From positions 25,618 to 42,228 of the forward strand of contig CAJUTD010000020.1 of assembly GCA_910589635.1 (NCBI GenBank): 16,611 nt of DNA, in the 5' to 3' direction. The position numbers and the translations under genes are program-made. Below are positions 1 to 5,552 of this stretch, one piece after another. This DNA comes from an uncultured Lachnospiraceae bacterium (GTDB taxonomy: Bacteria > Bacillota > Clostridia > Lachnospirales > Lachnospiraceae). The notes below the pieces were generated by a model. That model did no database searches. It was not told the origin of the DNA and saw nothing but the letters and a program-made list of their open reading frames with translations. Numbering within the stretch: position 1 is the stretch's first letter; every line of letters starts with the position of its first letter.

Positions 1-59
1 TTCTAAACTAACCTACTTTCTTTATTTTAATTATATTGTTACAGTTCACTGTTATTATG

Positions 60-237
60 GTTCTGTTCGCTAAGCTCAAGCTGCGCTTATCAGCTTGCTT
101 CCGCTAAGTTTTTCAAGGTAGTTACGCTCGACTAATACGCTGTCTTCGCCTTTCGGCTCGCCACCGCTAAGTCTCGGTAACAAAGTTCGCACTAATCTCA
201 AGCTACGCTTAGCAGCTTGCTTTCGCTAAGTGCTCTA
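60..237 (-). repeat. Triple tandem structured repeat abutting the rpsM stop codon
   Basis: Three related units of about 55-60 bp fill the gap after rpsM, on the sense strand at roughly 182-237, 121-181 and 60-118. Each carries a TTAGCG-type box near its start and a TTAG box near its end, with a hairpin between. In the first unit GCACT and AGTGC can pair (229-233 with 189-193), enclosing an AGCT-rich inner stem. The second unit is bounded by GTTAC and GTAAC (177-181 with 121-125) and has a GCC-GAAA-GGC tetraloop stem inside. The third is identical over 41 bases (60-100) to the second unit of the copy at 913-953. The array starts at the TAG stop of rpsM. It lies between rpsM and the expected rpsK, which is outside the window. 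Function is unknown. Confidence 0.85.
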
Positions 238-603
238 CTTTTTCTTATTAGCAACAGTTCTCTTCGGGCCTTTTCTGGTTCTTGCATTCGTCTTTGTTTT
301 CTGGCCGCGAACCGGAAGCCCTTTCCTGTGACGGATTCCACGATAACATCCGATTTCCTGCAATCTCTTAATATTTAAAGCGATTTCTCTTCTCAGATCA
401 CCTTCTACAGTCTGCGTCTTTTCAATCACTTCGCTAATTCTCTTTACTTCCTCGTCAGTTAAGTCCCTGACACGAGTATCGGGGTTTACTTTCGCTTCGG
501 CAAGAATGCGGTTTGAGCTAGTTCTTCCAATACCGTAAATATAAGTCAACCCGATCTCAACACGTTTTTCTCTTGGTAAATCTACACCTGCAATACGAGC
601 CAT
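235..603 (-). CDS. rpsM: 30S ribosomal protein S13 (uS13)
   Basis: Small-subunit head protein that contacts the P-site tRNA and the bridges to the large subunit. The product is 122 residues, the usual bacterial length, and opens with the family's ARIAGVDLP motif. The central helix-two-turns-helix region and the basic RKGPKRTVANKKK tail, which reaches toward the P site, are intact. I chose the ATG at 601-603 over the longer in-frame ORF because a good GGAGGTG ribosome binding site lies just upstream (about 612-618) and the extension does not look like S13. It would normally be co-transcribed with rpmJ before it and rpsK, rpsD, rpoA and rplQ after it. Here it is separated from rpmJ by an unusually long gap of about 420 bases, and its TAG stop abuts a tandem structured repeat. 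Confidence 0.98.
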   Translation of the reverse strand: MARIAGVDLPREKRVEIGLTYIYGIGRTSSNRILAEAKVNPDTRVRDLTDEEVKRISEVIEKTQTVEGDLRREIALNIKRLQEIGCYRGIRHRKGLPVRGQKTKTNARTRKGPKRTVANKKK

Positions 604-912
604 GTGTGTTGTACACCTCCATAAATTTTTCTTTTCTATCATTAAATAATATATAATGCTTGGCAAAATCCGCAACAAAATCTGCCTGACATCAGCCGAC
701 CATATACAGCTACGGTTGCTCGTCCTGAAATGTGTGTATACTGTCTGCCGGTCCTTGGCACTGTCTCACTCCTGTTCCCTCGGTATTAAAACAGAAATCC
801 AGCCGTGCAAGCTGGTTATTATGAATAGCAAGAACAATCTCTGAATGTCTTGCTACAGCCGCACATAAATAATAATAATAACTACTTCCAAACAGATGGT
901 TTTCACAAGGAA
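604..912. other. Unexplained part of the long rpmJ-rpsM gap
   Basis: About 300 bases between the rpmJ repeat array and the rpsM ribosome binding site. I see no convincing gene. One minus-strand frame is open for about 60 codons across roughly 716-920 but has no start codon with a ribosome binding site and no recognised motif, so it may be a decayed fragment. The segment next to rpsM is AT-rich and holds a weak candidate promoter (648-675). Confidence 0.5.
648..675 (-). promoter_or_regulatory. Weak candidate sigma-A promoter upstream of rpsM
   Basis: On the minus strand TTGCGG (670-675) and TATATT (648-653) are separated by 16 bp. This would start a transcript about 38 bases before the rpsM ATG. 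The -35 match is poor beyond TTG and the region is AT-rich, so a chance match is possible. Confidence 0.3.
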
Positions 913-1026
913 GTTCTGTTCGCTAAGCTCAAGCTGCGCTTATCAGCTTGCTTTCACTAATCTCACAGAACGGGCTTCGCACTAATCTCATGCTGCGCCT
1001 TAAGCTTGCATTCGCTAAGCGCTCTA
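913..1026 (-). repeat. Double tandem structured repeat abutting the rpmJ stop codon
   Basis: Two related units lie after rpmJ, on the sense strand at 972-1026 and 913-971. The first starts with the TAG stop of rpmJ and is bracketed by GCGCT and AGTGC (1018-1022 with 979-983), which pair with one G-U wobble only on the sense strand. The second has a perfect 7-bp outer stem, GTTCTGT with ACAGAAC (965-971 and 913-919), and a perfect 7-bp inner stem, CAAGCTG with CAGCTTG (944-950 and 930-936) around a 7-base loop. It belongs to the same family as the arrays at 60-237 and 11179-11289. Confidence 0.88.
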
Positions 1027-1137
1027 GCCCTGTCTCTGTTTGTGTTTGGGATTCTCGCAGATTACCCGGATGCTTCCTTTTCTTTTGATAATCTTGCACT
1101 TTTCGCAAATAGGTTTTACTGATGATCTTACCTTCAC
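1024..1137 (-). CDS. rpmJ: 50S ribosomal protein L36 (bL36), zinc-binding form
   Basis: Smallest protein of the large subunit. The product is 37 residues with the zinc ligands Cys11, Cys14, Cys27 and His32 all present, so this is the zinc-containing paralogue. The start is a GTG at 1135-1137, fixed by a strong AAAGGAGGAAG ribosome binding site at 1142-1152; the longer in-frame reading is rejected because the sequence before it does not fit L36. In related bacteria rpmJ follows infA within a few dozen bases, whereas here about 2.4 kb intervenes. A good promoter (1238-1266) precedes it, so it is probably the first gene of a second transcription unit leading into rpsM. Its TAG stop begins a structured repeat array. 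Confidence 0.96.
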   Translation of the reverse strand: MKVRSSVKPICEKCKIIKRKGSIRVICENPKHKQRQG

Positions 1138-1237
1138 AGCACTTCCTCCTTTCTGCTCTGCCCAAGCGGACATTTTAAACTGGCTTTTACGCAATTTTGC
1201 GCGCAAAAAAACTATGCTCCAAAAGCATTCAGCTAAC

Positions 1238-1266
1238 AGTATACCATTCAACCCCAGAAAAATCAA
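1238..1266 (-). promoter_or_regulatory. Predicted sigma-A promoter for rpmJ-rpsM
   Basis: On the minus strand a -35 box TTGATT (1261-1266) and a -10 box TATACT (1238-1243) are separated by exactly 17 bp. The start point would be near 1231, giving a leader of roughly 90 bases before the rpmJ GTG. It sits between the island terminator and rpmJ, where a replacement promoter would be needed. Confidence 0.65.
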
Positions 1267-1390
1267 GGCTTTTTTAATTTTTCTGAAACAATGTCACTGC
1301 CTAATATTTTTCAATTTTCTAAAACCAATATTACTGCCCAGTTCTTTGTAACCATTGCCACTGCTCATTTAATCTTAAATATGTTTGTAA

Positions 1391-1430
1391 GAAAAGATGC
1401 AGAGACCTGACATTTTTCCGGCTCTGCACC
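1391..1430 (-). terminator. Intrinsic terminator closing the accessory island
   Basis: On the minus strand TGCAGAG (1422-1428) pairs perfectly with CTCTGCA (1398-1404). The lower stem is partly extended and is followed by TTTTCTT. It lies about 90 bases after the lipoprotein stop. The U-tract is modest, so efficiency is uncertain. Confidence 0.6.
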
Positions 1431-1517
1431 TTTCTATTTTACAATATAATTTCTAATACTTTATTATGGAAATTAAAATACCACAAAACATTCACTTTTT
1501 CTGCCGCACTAATTTTT

Positions 1518-1883
1518 CTAATCTATATAATATCCTAACAGTACAAATTCAGGTTCCCCCGTTTCTAATTTAGAGCTTATAAGGCTGCGAAAAACATTAT
1601 CAAATGAAAGGTTTTTATTATTCGTCAGCACGACATACTTCGATGTTTCAACAGCCCCCTCTTCTTTGCCGGTCAATGTTAATTTGTAATTATAAACAAT
1701 TCCTTCACATGTAAATGTTCCATCTTCGTTTACTGTATAACTCTGCTCCAGATTTTCTGATTCTACAAGCCCTTCGTTACTGCCTTCCGTAGAATCAACA
1801 GCAGATGAATCACTAGTACATCCCATCATCATGGCGCCTAATAAAATTCCAGTTGCCAATATAATATTAATATTTTTCTTCAT
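1518..1883 (-). CDS. Small secreted lipoprotein of unknown function
   Basis: The 121-residue product has a lysine-containing N-terminus, a hydrophobic stretch at about residues 6-20 and a lipobox-like MMGC with Cys22. It should therefore be cleaved by signal peptidase II and anchored to the outer face of the membrane. A Ser/Asp/Glu-rich linker (about 23-48) leads to a small domain starting YTVNEDGTFTCEGIVYNYKL, a wording I associate with small lipoproteins of Lachnospiraceae whose role is unknown. The ATG at 1881-1883 has a good AAAGGAGA ribosome binding site. The gene follows the decayed S8 protease by 21 bases, so the two were probably once an operon. An accessory or inhibitor role toward the protease is conceivable but unsupported. 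Confidence 0.85.
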   Translation of the reverse strand: MKKNINIILATGILLGAMMMGCTSDSSAVDSTEGSNEGLVESENLEQSYTVNEDGTFTCEGIVYNYKLTLTGKEEGAVETSKYVVLTNNKNLSFDNVFRSLISSKLETGEPEFVLLGYYID

Positions 1884-1904
1884 CTGTATTCTCCTTTATT
1901 TCCA

Positions 1905-2480
1905 TTATTTAAATTCTACAAGCCGACCTTCCTGAACCTTCTCACTCAGTTCTTTAATAATTTTAGAATCAACCAATAACTTTTCCGCTGCCTCTTCTAT
2001 TGTATCTGTATAACAATAATAATATGCCCCTAGAATTCCTGCAACAATTGGTGATGCCACTGATGTTCCGTCTCTGTAACCATAATTGTTCCTTGGTAAT
2101 GTGCTATAAATGTATTCTCCTGGCGCTGCAATGTCAACATACATAGGGCTATAATTGGAAAAGACTGAAAATTCATTTTTCTCGTTGGTACTCCCAACAG
2201 TAATTACCCGATTATCGATACAACAAGCAGGAAACCTTTTATTTTCTCTTAAATCAAGTCCAGTAATGTATTGGTCTTGAAAATTTCCAGCCGCTACGAC
2301 AAAGTACATATCAGAATTATGGATAGCCTCTCTAATTGCATTCTCACTGATTTGTATTTCCTAAGATACCCATAATACCTAAACCATTATGATTTGCTGC
2401 AATTATTCCGGCACAATGGGTACCATGTTCAGCACTTGAGGAATCACTATATATTTTATTACAAATTTTGTAGGAAAACA
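1905..2480 (-). pseudogene. Decayed subtilisin-family (S8) serine protease
   Basis: Two frames together hold pieces of a subtilase. The upstream piece (about 2344-2480) carries the catalytic histidine box EHGTHCAG, with His near 2425-2427, followed by IIAAN and GIMGI, then hits TGA at 2344-2346. The downstream piece (1905 to about 2340) contains the oxyanion-hole motif VVAAGN and the catalytic serine box DGTSVASP, with a plausible C-terminus. The catalytic aspartate region is missing and the upstream frame closes at TGA near the island's other hairpin. The middle of the fold between the His box and the Asn motif is far too short, so there is an internal deletion as well as a frame change. The gene cannot make an active protease as it stands. 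The lipoprotein gene follows at 21 bases. Confidence 0.85.
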
Positions 2481-2482
2481 GT

Positions 2483-2535
2483 AAAAAAGAAGCTGCAGCT
2501 CACGAATTTTTATTCGTTAATGCGACAGCCCCTTA
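2483..2535 (-). terminator. Probable terminator after the toxin gene
   Basis: After the toxin stop the minus strand shows a 6-bp stem ACGAAT with ATTCGT around AAAA (2502-2517). The palindrome AGCTGCAGCT and a run of six T (2483-2488) follow. The left flank GGGGCTGTCGCA looks like one arm of a longer stem whose other arm has diverged. It lies about 20-70 bases past the toxin stop and just before the protease pseudogene. Confidence 0.5.
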
Positions 2536-2556
2536 CTTTATAATATCATCTCTAAA

Positions 2557-2808
2557 TTAATATCTTTTATATATGTCTCCACGATTATCTATGTCAATAA
2601 CAAATACAATTAATTTTCCATTATCCACAGTATAAACAATGCGATAATTACCAACACGCAGCCTTAACAAATCATCATATCCTTTTAATTTCTTTATATC
2701 CTCACCACTTGGCAGTTGTTGTATTGCAGTTACAACACGTTTCTTTTCATTTATGGTCAGCTTGTCAATAAATTTTTTAGCCTTCTTTTTGAGGATAATT
2801 TGATACAT
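2557..2808 (-). CDS. RelE/ParE-family toxin of a type II toxin-antitoxin pair
   Basis: The 83-residue product starts MYQIILKKKAKKFIDKL and continues to a LKGY...LRLRVGNYRIVY core. The conserved Arg51, Gly53, Tyr55 and Arg56 pattern and the closing IDIDNRGDIYKRY are typical of RelE/ParE-fold toxins. RelE members cut mRNA in the ribosomal A site and ParE members poison gyrase; the sequence alone does not tell which applies. I chose the ATG at 2806-2808 because it overlaps the antitoxin TGA by one base (TGATG), the usual arrangement for coupled translation, and because the longer reading runs into antitoxin sequence. The gene looks complete. It is set inside the ribosomal-protein cluster between infA and rpmJ, which is unusual. 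Confidence 0.9.
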   Translation of the reverse strand: MYQIILKKKAKKFIDKLTINEKKRVVTAIQQLPSGEDIKKLKGYDDLLRLRVGNYRIVYTVDNGKLIVFVIDIDNRGDIYKRY

Positions 2809-3020
2809 CAACCAAGCCCCCATTCTTTTAAACATTCCTCAAGTGGTATTTCTACCTTGTCTTCATCTGGTGCATTTTCATAGTTTTTTACCATTCTTTG
2901 ACAAAAGATATCGTCTGCTTCTTCATCAGCTGCCACACCCTGAACATACGCTAACACATAACCGATTTTATAATCTGGTATAACATCCAATAATTCAACT
3001 ATTCTCTCTCTATTACTCAT
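2808..3020 (-). CDS. Antitoxin partner of the RelE/ParE-type toxin
   Basis: The 70-residue acidic protein begins MSNRERIVELLDVIPDYKIGY and ends EIPLEECLKEWGLG. It sits directly upstream of the toxin and overlaps it by one base, which is the main evidence for its role. The N-terminal half looks helical, possibly for dimerisation or DNA binding, and the acidic C-terminal half would suit wrapping a basic toxin. I do not recognise a named DNA-binding fold such as RHH, HTH or AbrB. The ATG at 3018-3020 has an AAAGAGGTG ribosome binding site six bases upstream; the GTG three codons earlier falls inside that site and is rejected. Autoregulation of the pair is expected from the family but no operator is evident. 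Confidence 0.82.
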   Translation of the reverse strand: MSNRERIVELLDVIPDYKIGYVLAYVQGVAADEEADDIFCQRMVKNYENAPDEDKVEIPLEECLKEWGLG

Positions 3021-3098
3021 ATATAACACCTCTTTCCTATTGATATATGATTTCTGTGAGTTTCCTTCTATTCAAAAGAGCATGTTTTTCAGCATCTT

Positions 3099-3218
3099 CT
3101 ATTTTCTTAATTCAACCAAAACAGGAACGTATTTTCCAATATATTGCGTATTTATAAGTAAATGTCGCATTAACATTGATTTTACGATTCCTGCACTACC
3201 TATACTTACAACATATTG
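3099..3218 (-). pseudogene. Fragment resembling the P-loop of a NACHT-type NTPase
   Basis: This short minus-strand frame has no start codon of its own and is closed by stops on both sides. It reads YVVSIGSAGIVKSMLMRHL and continues to KYVPVLVELRK. It matches the pattern of a Walker A loop followed by a helix and a strand ending in VELR, as in NACHT/STAND NTPases. The glycine expected before GKS is replaced (GIVKS instead of GIGKS), in keeping with decay. No later NACHT motif is visible; the antitoxin gene begins about 80 bases further on. Such NTPases often serve in anti-phage defence, but a function for this remnant is not supported. The identification rests on one motif. Confidence 0.55.
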
Positions 3219-3481
3219 CTAATATTCATCAAACTATCTACTGTTGTTACAGCTCTTTCGGCAATAGTCTGTGAGCTCATCTTATCATTATTCTGTCTCA
3301 AAATCAAGCAGTCATAAGCATTTAAAACTATTTGAATTTTCCCTAGACTCCAATCATTTCGGCTGACTACCATTTTCTCATAATAGCAATCAATTACAAT
3401 CATTTGCATAGATTTCAGGCTATTCCTCAACTCGTTTTGATACCAAATAAGCGCGTCAACATAAATGTTACACAATTTCAC
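3206..3481 (-). CDS. Unrecognised ORF after infA, possibly truncated
   Basis: This 91-codon frame would start at GTG 3479-3481, but the upstream sequence offers no clear ribosome binding site. The frame stays open back to a TAA at the tail of the infA terminator. The predicted protein is mostly helical, with two Cys and several Tyr/Trp, and I know no family for it. It ends where the NACHT-like fragment begins in another frame, so the two may be pieces of one older gene whose 5' end was lost at the junction with the ribosomal operon. Its A+T content is clearly higher than that of the ribosomal genes. Expression is doubtful because no promoter is visible after the terminator. Confidence 0.4.
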   Translation of the reverse strand: MKLCNIYVDALIWYQNELRNSLKSMQMIVIDCYYEKMVVSRNDWSLGKIQIVLNAYDCLILRQNNDKMSSQTIAERAVTTVDSLMNISNML

Positions 3482-3512
3482 CTTTTTTGCTTCCCAAAAA
3501 TATCCTCTTTAC

Positions 3513-3547
3513 AAAACTACCGAAAAGAGTACAACTCTTTCCGGTAG
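3513..3547 (-). terminator. Strong intrinsic terminator after infA
   Basis: On the minus strand a 14-bp stem with a single G-U pair (3534-3547 with 3517-3530) closes a 3-base loop and is followed by TTTTG. It starts 28 bases after the infA TAG. It should end most transcripts coming from the S10-spc block. Confidence 0.85.
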
Positions 3548-3574
3548 CCTATGTGTTTCATCCTTATACAGCCT

Positions 3575-3793
3575 CTACTTATCCCTCCAGATAATCCTGC
3601 CTTTTGTCAGGTCATACGGGGACATCTCAATCGTCACCTTATCCCCCGGCAGGATGCGGATAAAGTTCATCCTCAGCTTTCCGCTGATATGCGCCAGAAT
3701 CTGGTGCCCATTCTCCAATTCCACCTGGAACATGGCGTTTGGCAACTTTTCAACGACTTTTCCTTCTACTTCTATAACATCTGCTTTTGACAT
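3575..3793 (-). CDS. infA: Translation initiation factor IF-1
   Basis: IF-1 binds the A site of the 30S subunit during initiation and works with IF-2 and IF-3. The product is 72 residues, the standard length, and is a single OB (S1-like) fold containing NAMFQVELENGH, the LAHISGKLRMNFIRILPGD core and the closing TKGRIIWRDK. The ATG at 3791-3793 is one base after the stop of the KOW gene and has an AGGAGG ribosome binding site within that gene's end. It appears to be the last gene of the S10-spc transcript, because a strong terminator follows 28 bases after the stop. In most relatives rpmJ and rpsM follow directly. Confidence 0.99.
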   Translation of the reverse strand: MSKADVIEVEGKVVEKLPNAMFQVELENGHQILAHISGKLRMNFIRILPGDKVTIEMSPYDLTKGRIIWRDK

Positions 3794-3794
3794 C

Positions 3795-4064
3795 TTATTT
3801 CCTCCTGAAACCAGTTTGTTTTTGATAAAGCTTAATCGCTCTTTTTATTTCTTCATTCCGAAAATCCTGCTGCGTAAAGACTTCTGTAATCTCTTTCGGA
3901 AGCTTCTTTATTATTTGAATATGTTTCCTGTTCTTCTTCTTCGGCTTTTCCAACAGTTTTAACCTCCCATCTGCCAAATAAACCAGATTGGCTTCTTCCT
4001 TTATAATTACATAAAGACTGTCTTTGTCATGTCCTGATCTGGAAACTGCTAACTTTATGTCCAT
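3795..4064 (-). CDS. KOW-domain RNA-binding protein, L14e-like
   Basis: This 89-residue basic protein starts MDIKLAVSRSGHDKDSLYVII. The pattern fits a KOW/SH3-like barrel resembling the archaeal and eukaryotic L14e fold: an opening VxSxxGxD turn, then strands, then LxDGR near residue 31-35. The second half is a lysine-rich, mostly helical tail. Genes of this type are common between map and infA in Clostridia and are annotated only as KOW-domain RNA-binding proteins; their exact role is not known to me. Its ATG overlaps the end of map by 10 bases and it ends one base before infA, so all three are probably translationally coupled. A ribosome-associated role is inferred from context. Confidence 0.85.
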   Translation of the reverse strand: MDIKLAVSRSGHDKDSLYVIIKEEANLVYLADGRLKLLEKPKKKNRKHIQIIKKLPKEITEVFTQQDFRNEEIKRAIKLYQKQTGFRRK

Positions 4065-4825
4065 TCTTCGCCCTCCGTAAGGCTCAGAATCTCCGGCTCA
4101 CCGGATGTGATCAGAATCGTATTTTCGTAATGAGCAGACAAGGAGCCGTCCTGTGTCACCACAGTCCAGTCGTCATCCTGCCATTCCACATCAAAACGCC
4201 CTGCATTGATCATGGGTTCAATTGCCAATGTCATGCCTGCCCGCAGCCGCACGCCCCTGCTCCTCTGTGCAAAATTGGGAATTTGCGGATCTTCATGCAA
4301 ATGGGTGCCAATCCCATGTCCTACCAAGTCCCGCACTACTCCGTATCCAAAGCTTTCCGCATACGCACTGATTGCATTGGAAATCTGATGCAGGTGGTTC
4401 CCCTCTAACGCATACTTTATGCCCTCAAAAAAACTTTGCCGCGTTCTTTCTATTAATAATGCAGCCTCCTTGGAAATCTCGCCGATTCCGTGGGTGCGTG
4501 CCGCATCCGAATGATAGCCCTTGTAAATCACTCCAATATCAAGGCTTACAATGTCACCCTCCCGGATGAGCCGCTTCTTAGTGGGAATTCCGTGCACGAC
4601 TTCATCATTCACAGAAACACACACAGAAGCCGGGTAACCATTGTAATTCTTAAAGGAAGGGATGCATCCGTAACTTCGGATGATATCATCGCCCAGGTGG
4701 TCTATGTCCAGGGTGGACATTCCCGGCCTCAGCTCCTTTCCCAGATTTTCATGGACTTTTGCCAGGATTTTCCCTGCTGCCCTCATCAATTCAATTTCCC
4801 TGGCTGATTTTATGGATACTGACAT
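4055..4825 (-). CDS. map: Methionine aminopeptidase, type I
   Basis: Removes the initiator methionine from new proteins in the cytosol. The 256-residue product has the pita-bread fold signatures and all five metal ligands: Asp96 in SLDIGV, Asp107 in HSDAART, His170 in GHGIGTHLHE, Glu203 in AIEPM and Glu234 in AHYENT. His79 and His177 fit the catalytic histidines. There is no N-terminal zinc-finger extension, so it is the short bacterial form. It begins three bases after adk ends and its own end overlaps the KOW gene. An acidic tail of about 15 residues follows the last core strand. Coupling to adk and infA in the ribosomal operon is the normal Gram-positive arrangement. Confidence 0.98.
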   Translation of the reverse strand: MSVSIKSAREIELMRAAGKILAKVHENLGKELRPGMSTLDIDHLGDDIIRSYGCIPSFKNYNGYPASVCVSVNDEVVHGIPTKKRLIREGDIVSLDIGVIYKGYHSDAARTHGIGEISKEAALLIERTRQSFFEGIKYALEGNHLHQISNAISAYAESFGYGVVRDLVGHGIGTHLHEDPQIPNFAQRSRGVRLRAGMTLAIEPMINAGRFDVEWQDDDWTVVTQDGSLSAHYENTILITSGEPEILSLTEGEEWT

Positions 4826-4828
4826 GAT

Positions 4829-5473
4829 TTACGCCCCCAATATTTCTACAATGGCGCCGAATACGCTCTCCATAGGCTGCGTTCCGTCTACGCTCTTTAA
4901 AATGCCCTGTTTCTGGTAATAGTCAATTAATGGCTGCGTCTGCTCATGATATACATTGAGACGTTTTTTCACAGTCTCCGGCTGGTCGTCATCCCTGAGA
5001 ACTACCGGGTTGCCGCAGCGATCGCATATGCCTTCCTGCTTCGTAGGAATAGAAACAATGTGGTATGTCGCGCCGCAGTTTAAGCAGGCGCGCCTGCCGG
5101 ACATACGGTTGATAATGTTGTCGTCCGGGACGTCCACATCAATTGCATAGTCCATCTTCTGATTAATCTTAGTGAGAGCTGCATCCAAGGCCTCCGCCTG
5201 TGGAATGGTTCTCGGAAAACCGTCCAATACAAATCCATTTTTGCAATCGTCCTGCGCGATACGGTCCATAACAAGATCACAAGTCAGCTCATCGGGCACC
5301 AAAAGCCCCTGATCCATATATTCTTTCGCTTTCTTTCCCAATTCTGTGCCAGCTTTAAGATTCGCACGGAAAATGTCCCCAGTAGAAATATGGGGAATCG
5401 AATATTTATCTGCAATCTGCTTTGCCTGTGTCCCTTTTCCAGCCCCGGGCGCACCCAACATGATTATTTTCAT
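4829..5473 (-). CDS. adk: Adenylate kinase, zinc-binding LID form
   Basis: Interconverts ATP plus AMP and two ADP, keeping the adenylate pool balanced. The 214-residue product is a long-form enzyme. It has the P-loop GAPGAGKGT (residues 7-15), the AMP-binding FRAN arginine Arg36, DGFPRT with Arg88, and the LID arginines of NRMSGRR. The LID has CLNC (Cys130, Cys133) and CDRC (Cys150, Cys153), the four-cysteine zinc site of Gram-positive enzymes. The ATG at 5471-5473 has an AGGAGG-type ribosome binding site. The gap to secY is about 80 bases and contains an 8-bp hairpin. The gene is followed at once by map. Confidence 0.99.
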   Translation of the reverse strand: MKIIMLGAPGAGKGTQAKQIADKYSIPHISTGDIFRANLKAGTELGKKAKEYMDQGLLVPDELTCDLVMDRIAQDDCKNGFVLDGFPRTIPQAEALDAALTKINQKMDYAIDVDVPDDNIINRMSGRRACLNCGATYHIVSIPTKQEGICDRCGNPVVLRDDDQPETVKKRLNVYHEQTQPLIDYYQKQGILKSVDGTQPMESVFGAIVEILGA

Positions 5474-5511
5474 ACAAACTTCCTCCTATAAATAACGTTA
5501 GTGCACCATAA

Positions 5512-5531
5512 GAGACGCCCTGCGGCGCCTC
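5512..5531 (-). other. Intercistronic hairpin between secY and adk
   Basis: An 8-bp stem with one G-U pair (5524-5531 with 5512-5519) closes a 4-base loop. No T-run follows, so it does not look like a full terminator. It may stabilise the 3' end of the secY message or set differential expression. A short GCCT/AGGC stem overlaps it and could compete. Confidence 0.55.
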
Positions 5532-5552
5532 CCAGGCACACATACTCAGTTT

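Larger units (their letters stand above)
1138..1517. other. Gap between the lipoprotein gene and rpmJ
   Basis: About 380 AT-rich bases with no supported gene. It contains, in transcription order, a terminator-like hairpin (1391-1430), a promoter (1238-1266) and the rpmJ ribosome binding site (1142-1152). The open frames across it on both strands lack start signals or family motifs. Confidence 0.7.

Noticed and set aside
60..237. CRISPR array
   Set aside because: Units abut one another, differ in sequence, have internal stems, and lack constant repeats with unique spacers. No cas genes are nearby.
929..1165. Minus-strand frame overlapping rpmJ and the repeat array
   Set aside because: It runs through rpmJ in another frame and into the repeats, and its sequence fits no family. 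The rpmJ reading has the zinc ligands and a strong ribosome binding site.
3021..3098. Promoter for the toxin-antitoxin pair
   Set aside because: TTGAAT and TATATC occur on the minus strand but are about 22 bp apart, too wide for a usual promoter. I could not find a better pair.
3465..3962. Plus-strand open frame of 165 codons across the infA region
   Set aside because: It lies antisense to infA and the KOW gene, whose products match known families. It has no family motif or credible ribosome binding site.
5512..5531. Terminator between secY and adk
   Set aside because: The hairpin is sound but no T-run follows on the sense strand, and adk and map are expected to be co-transcribed. It is listed as an intercistronic hairpin.
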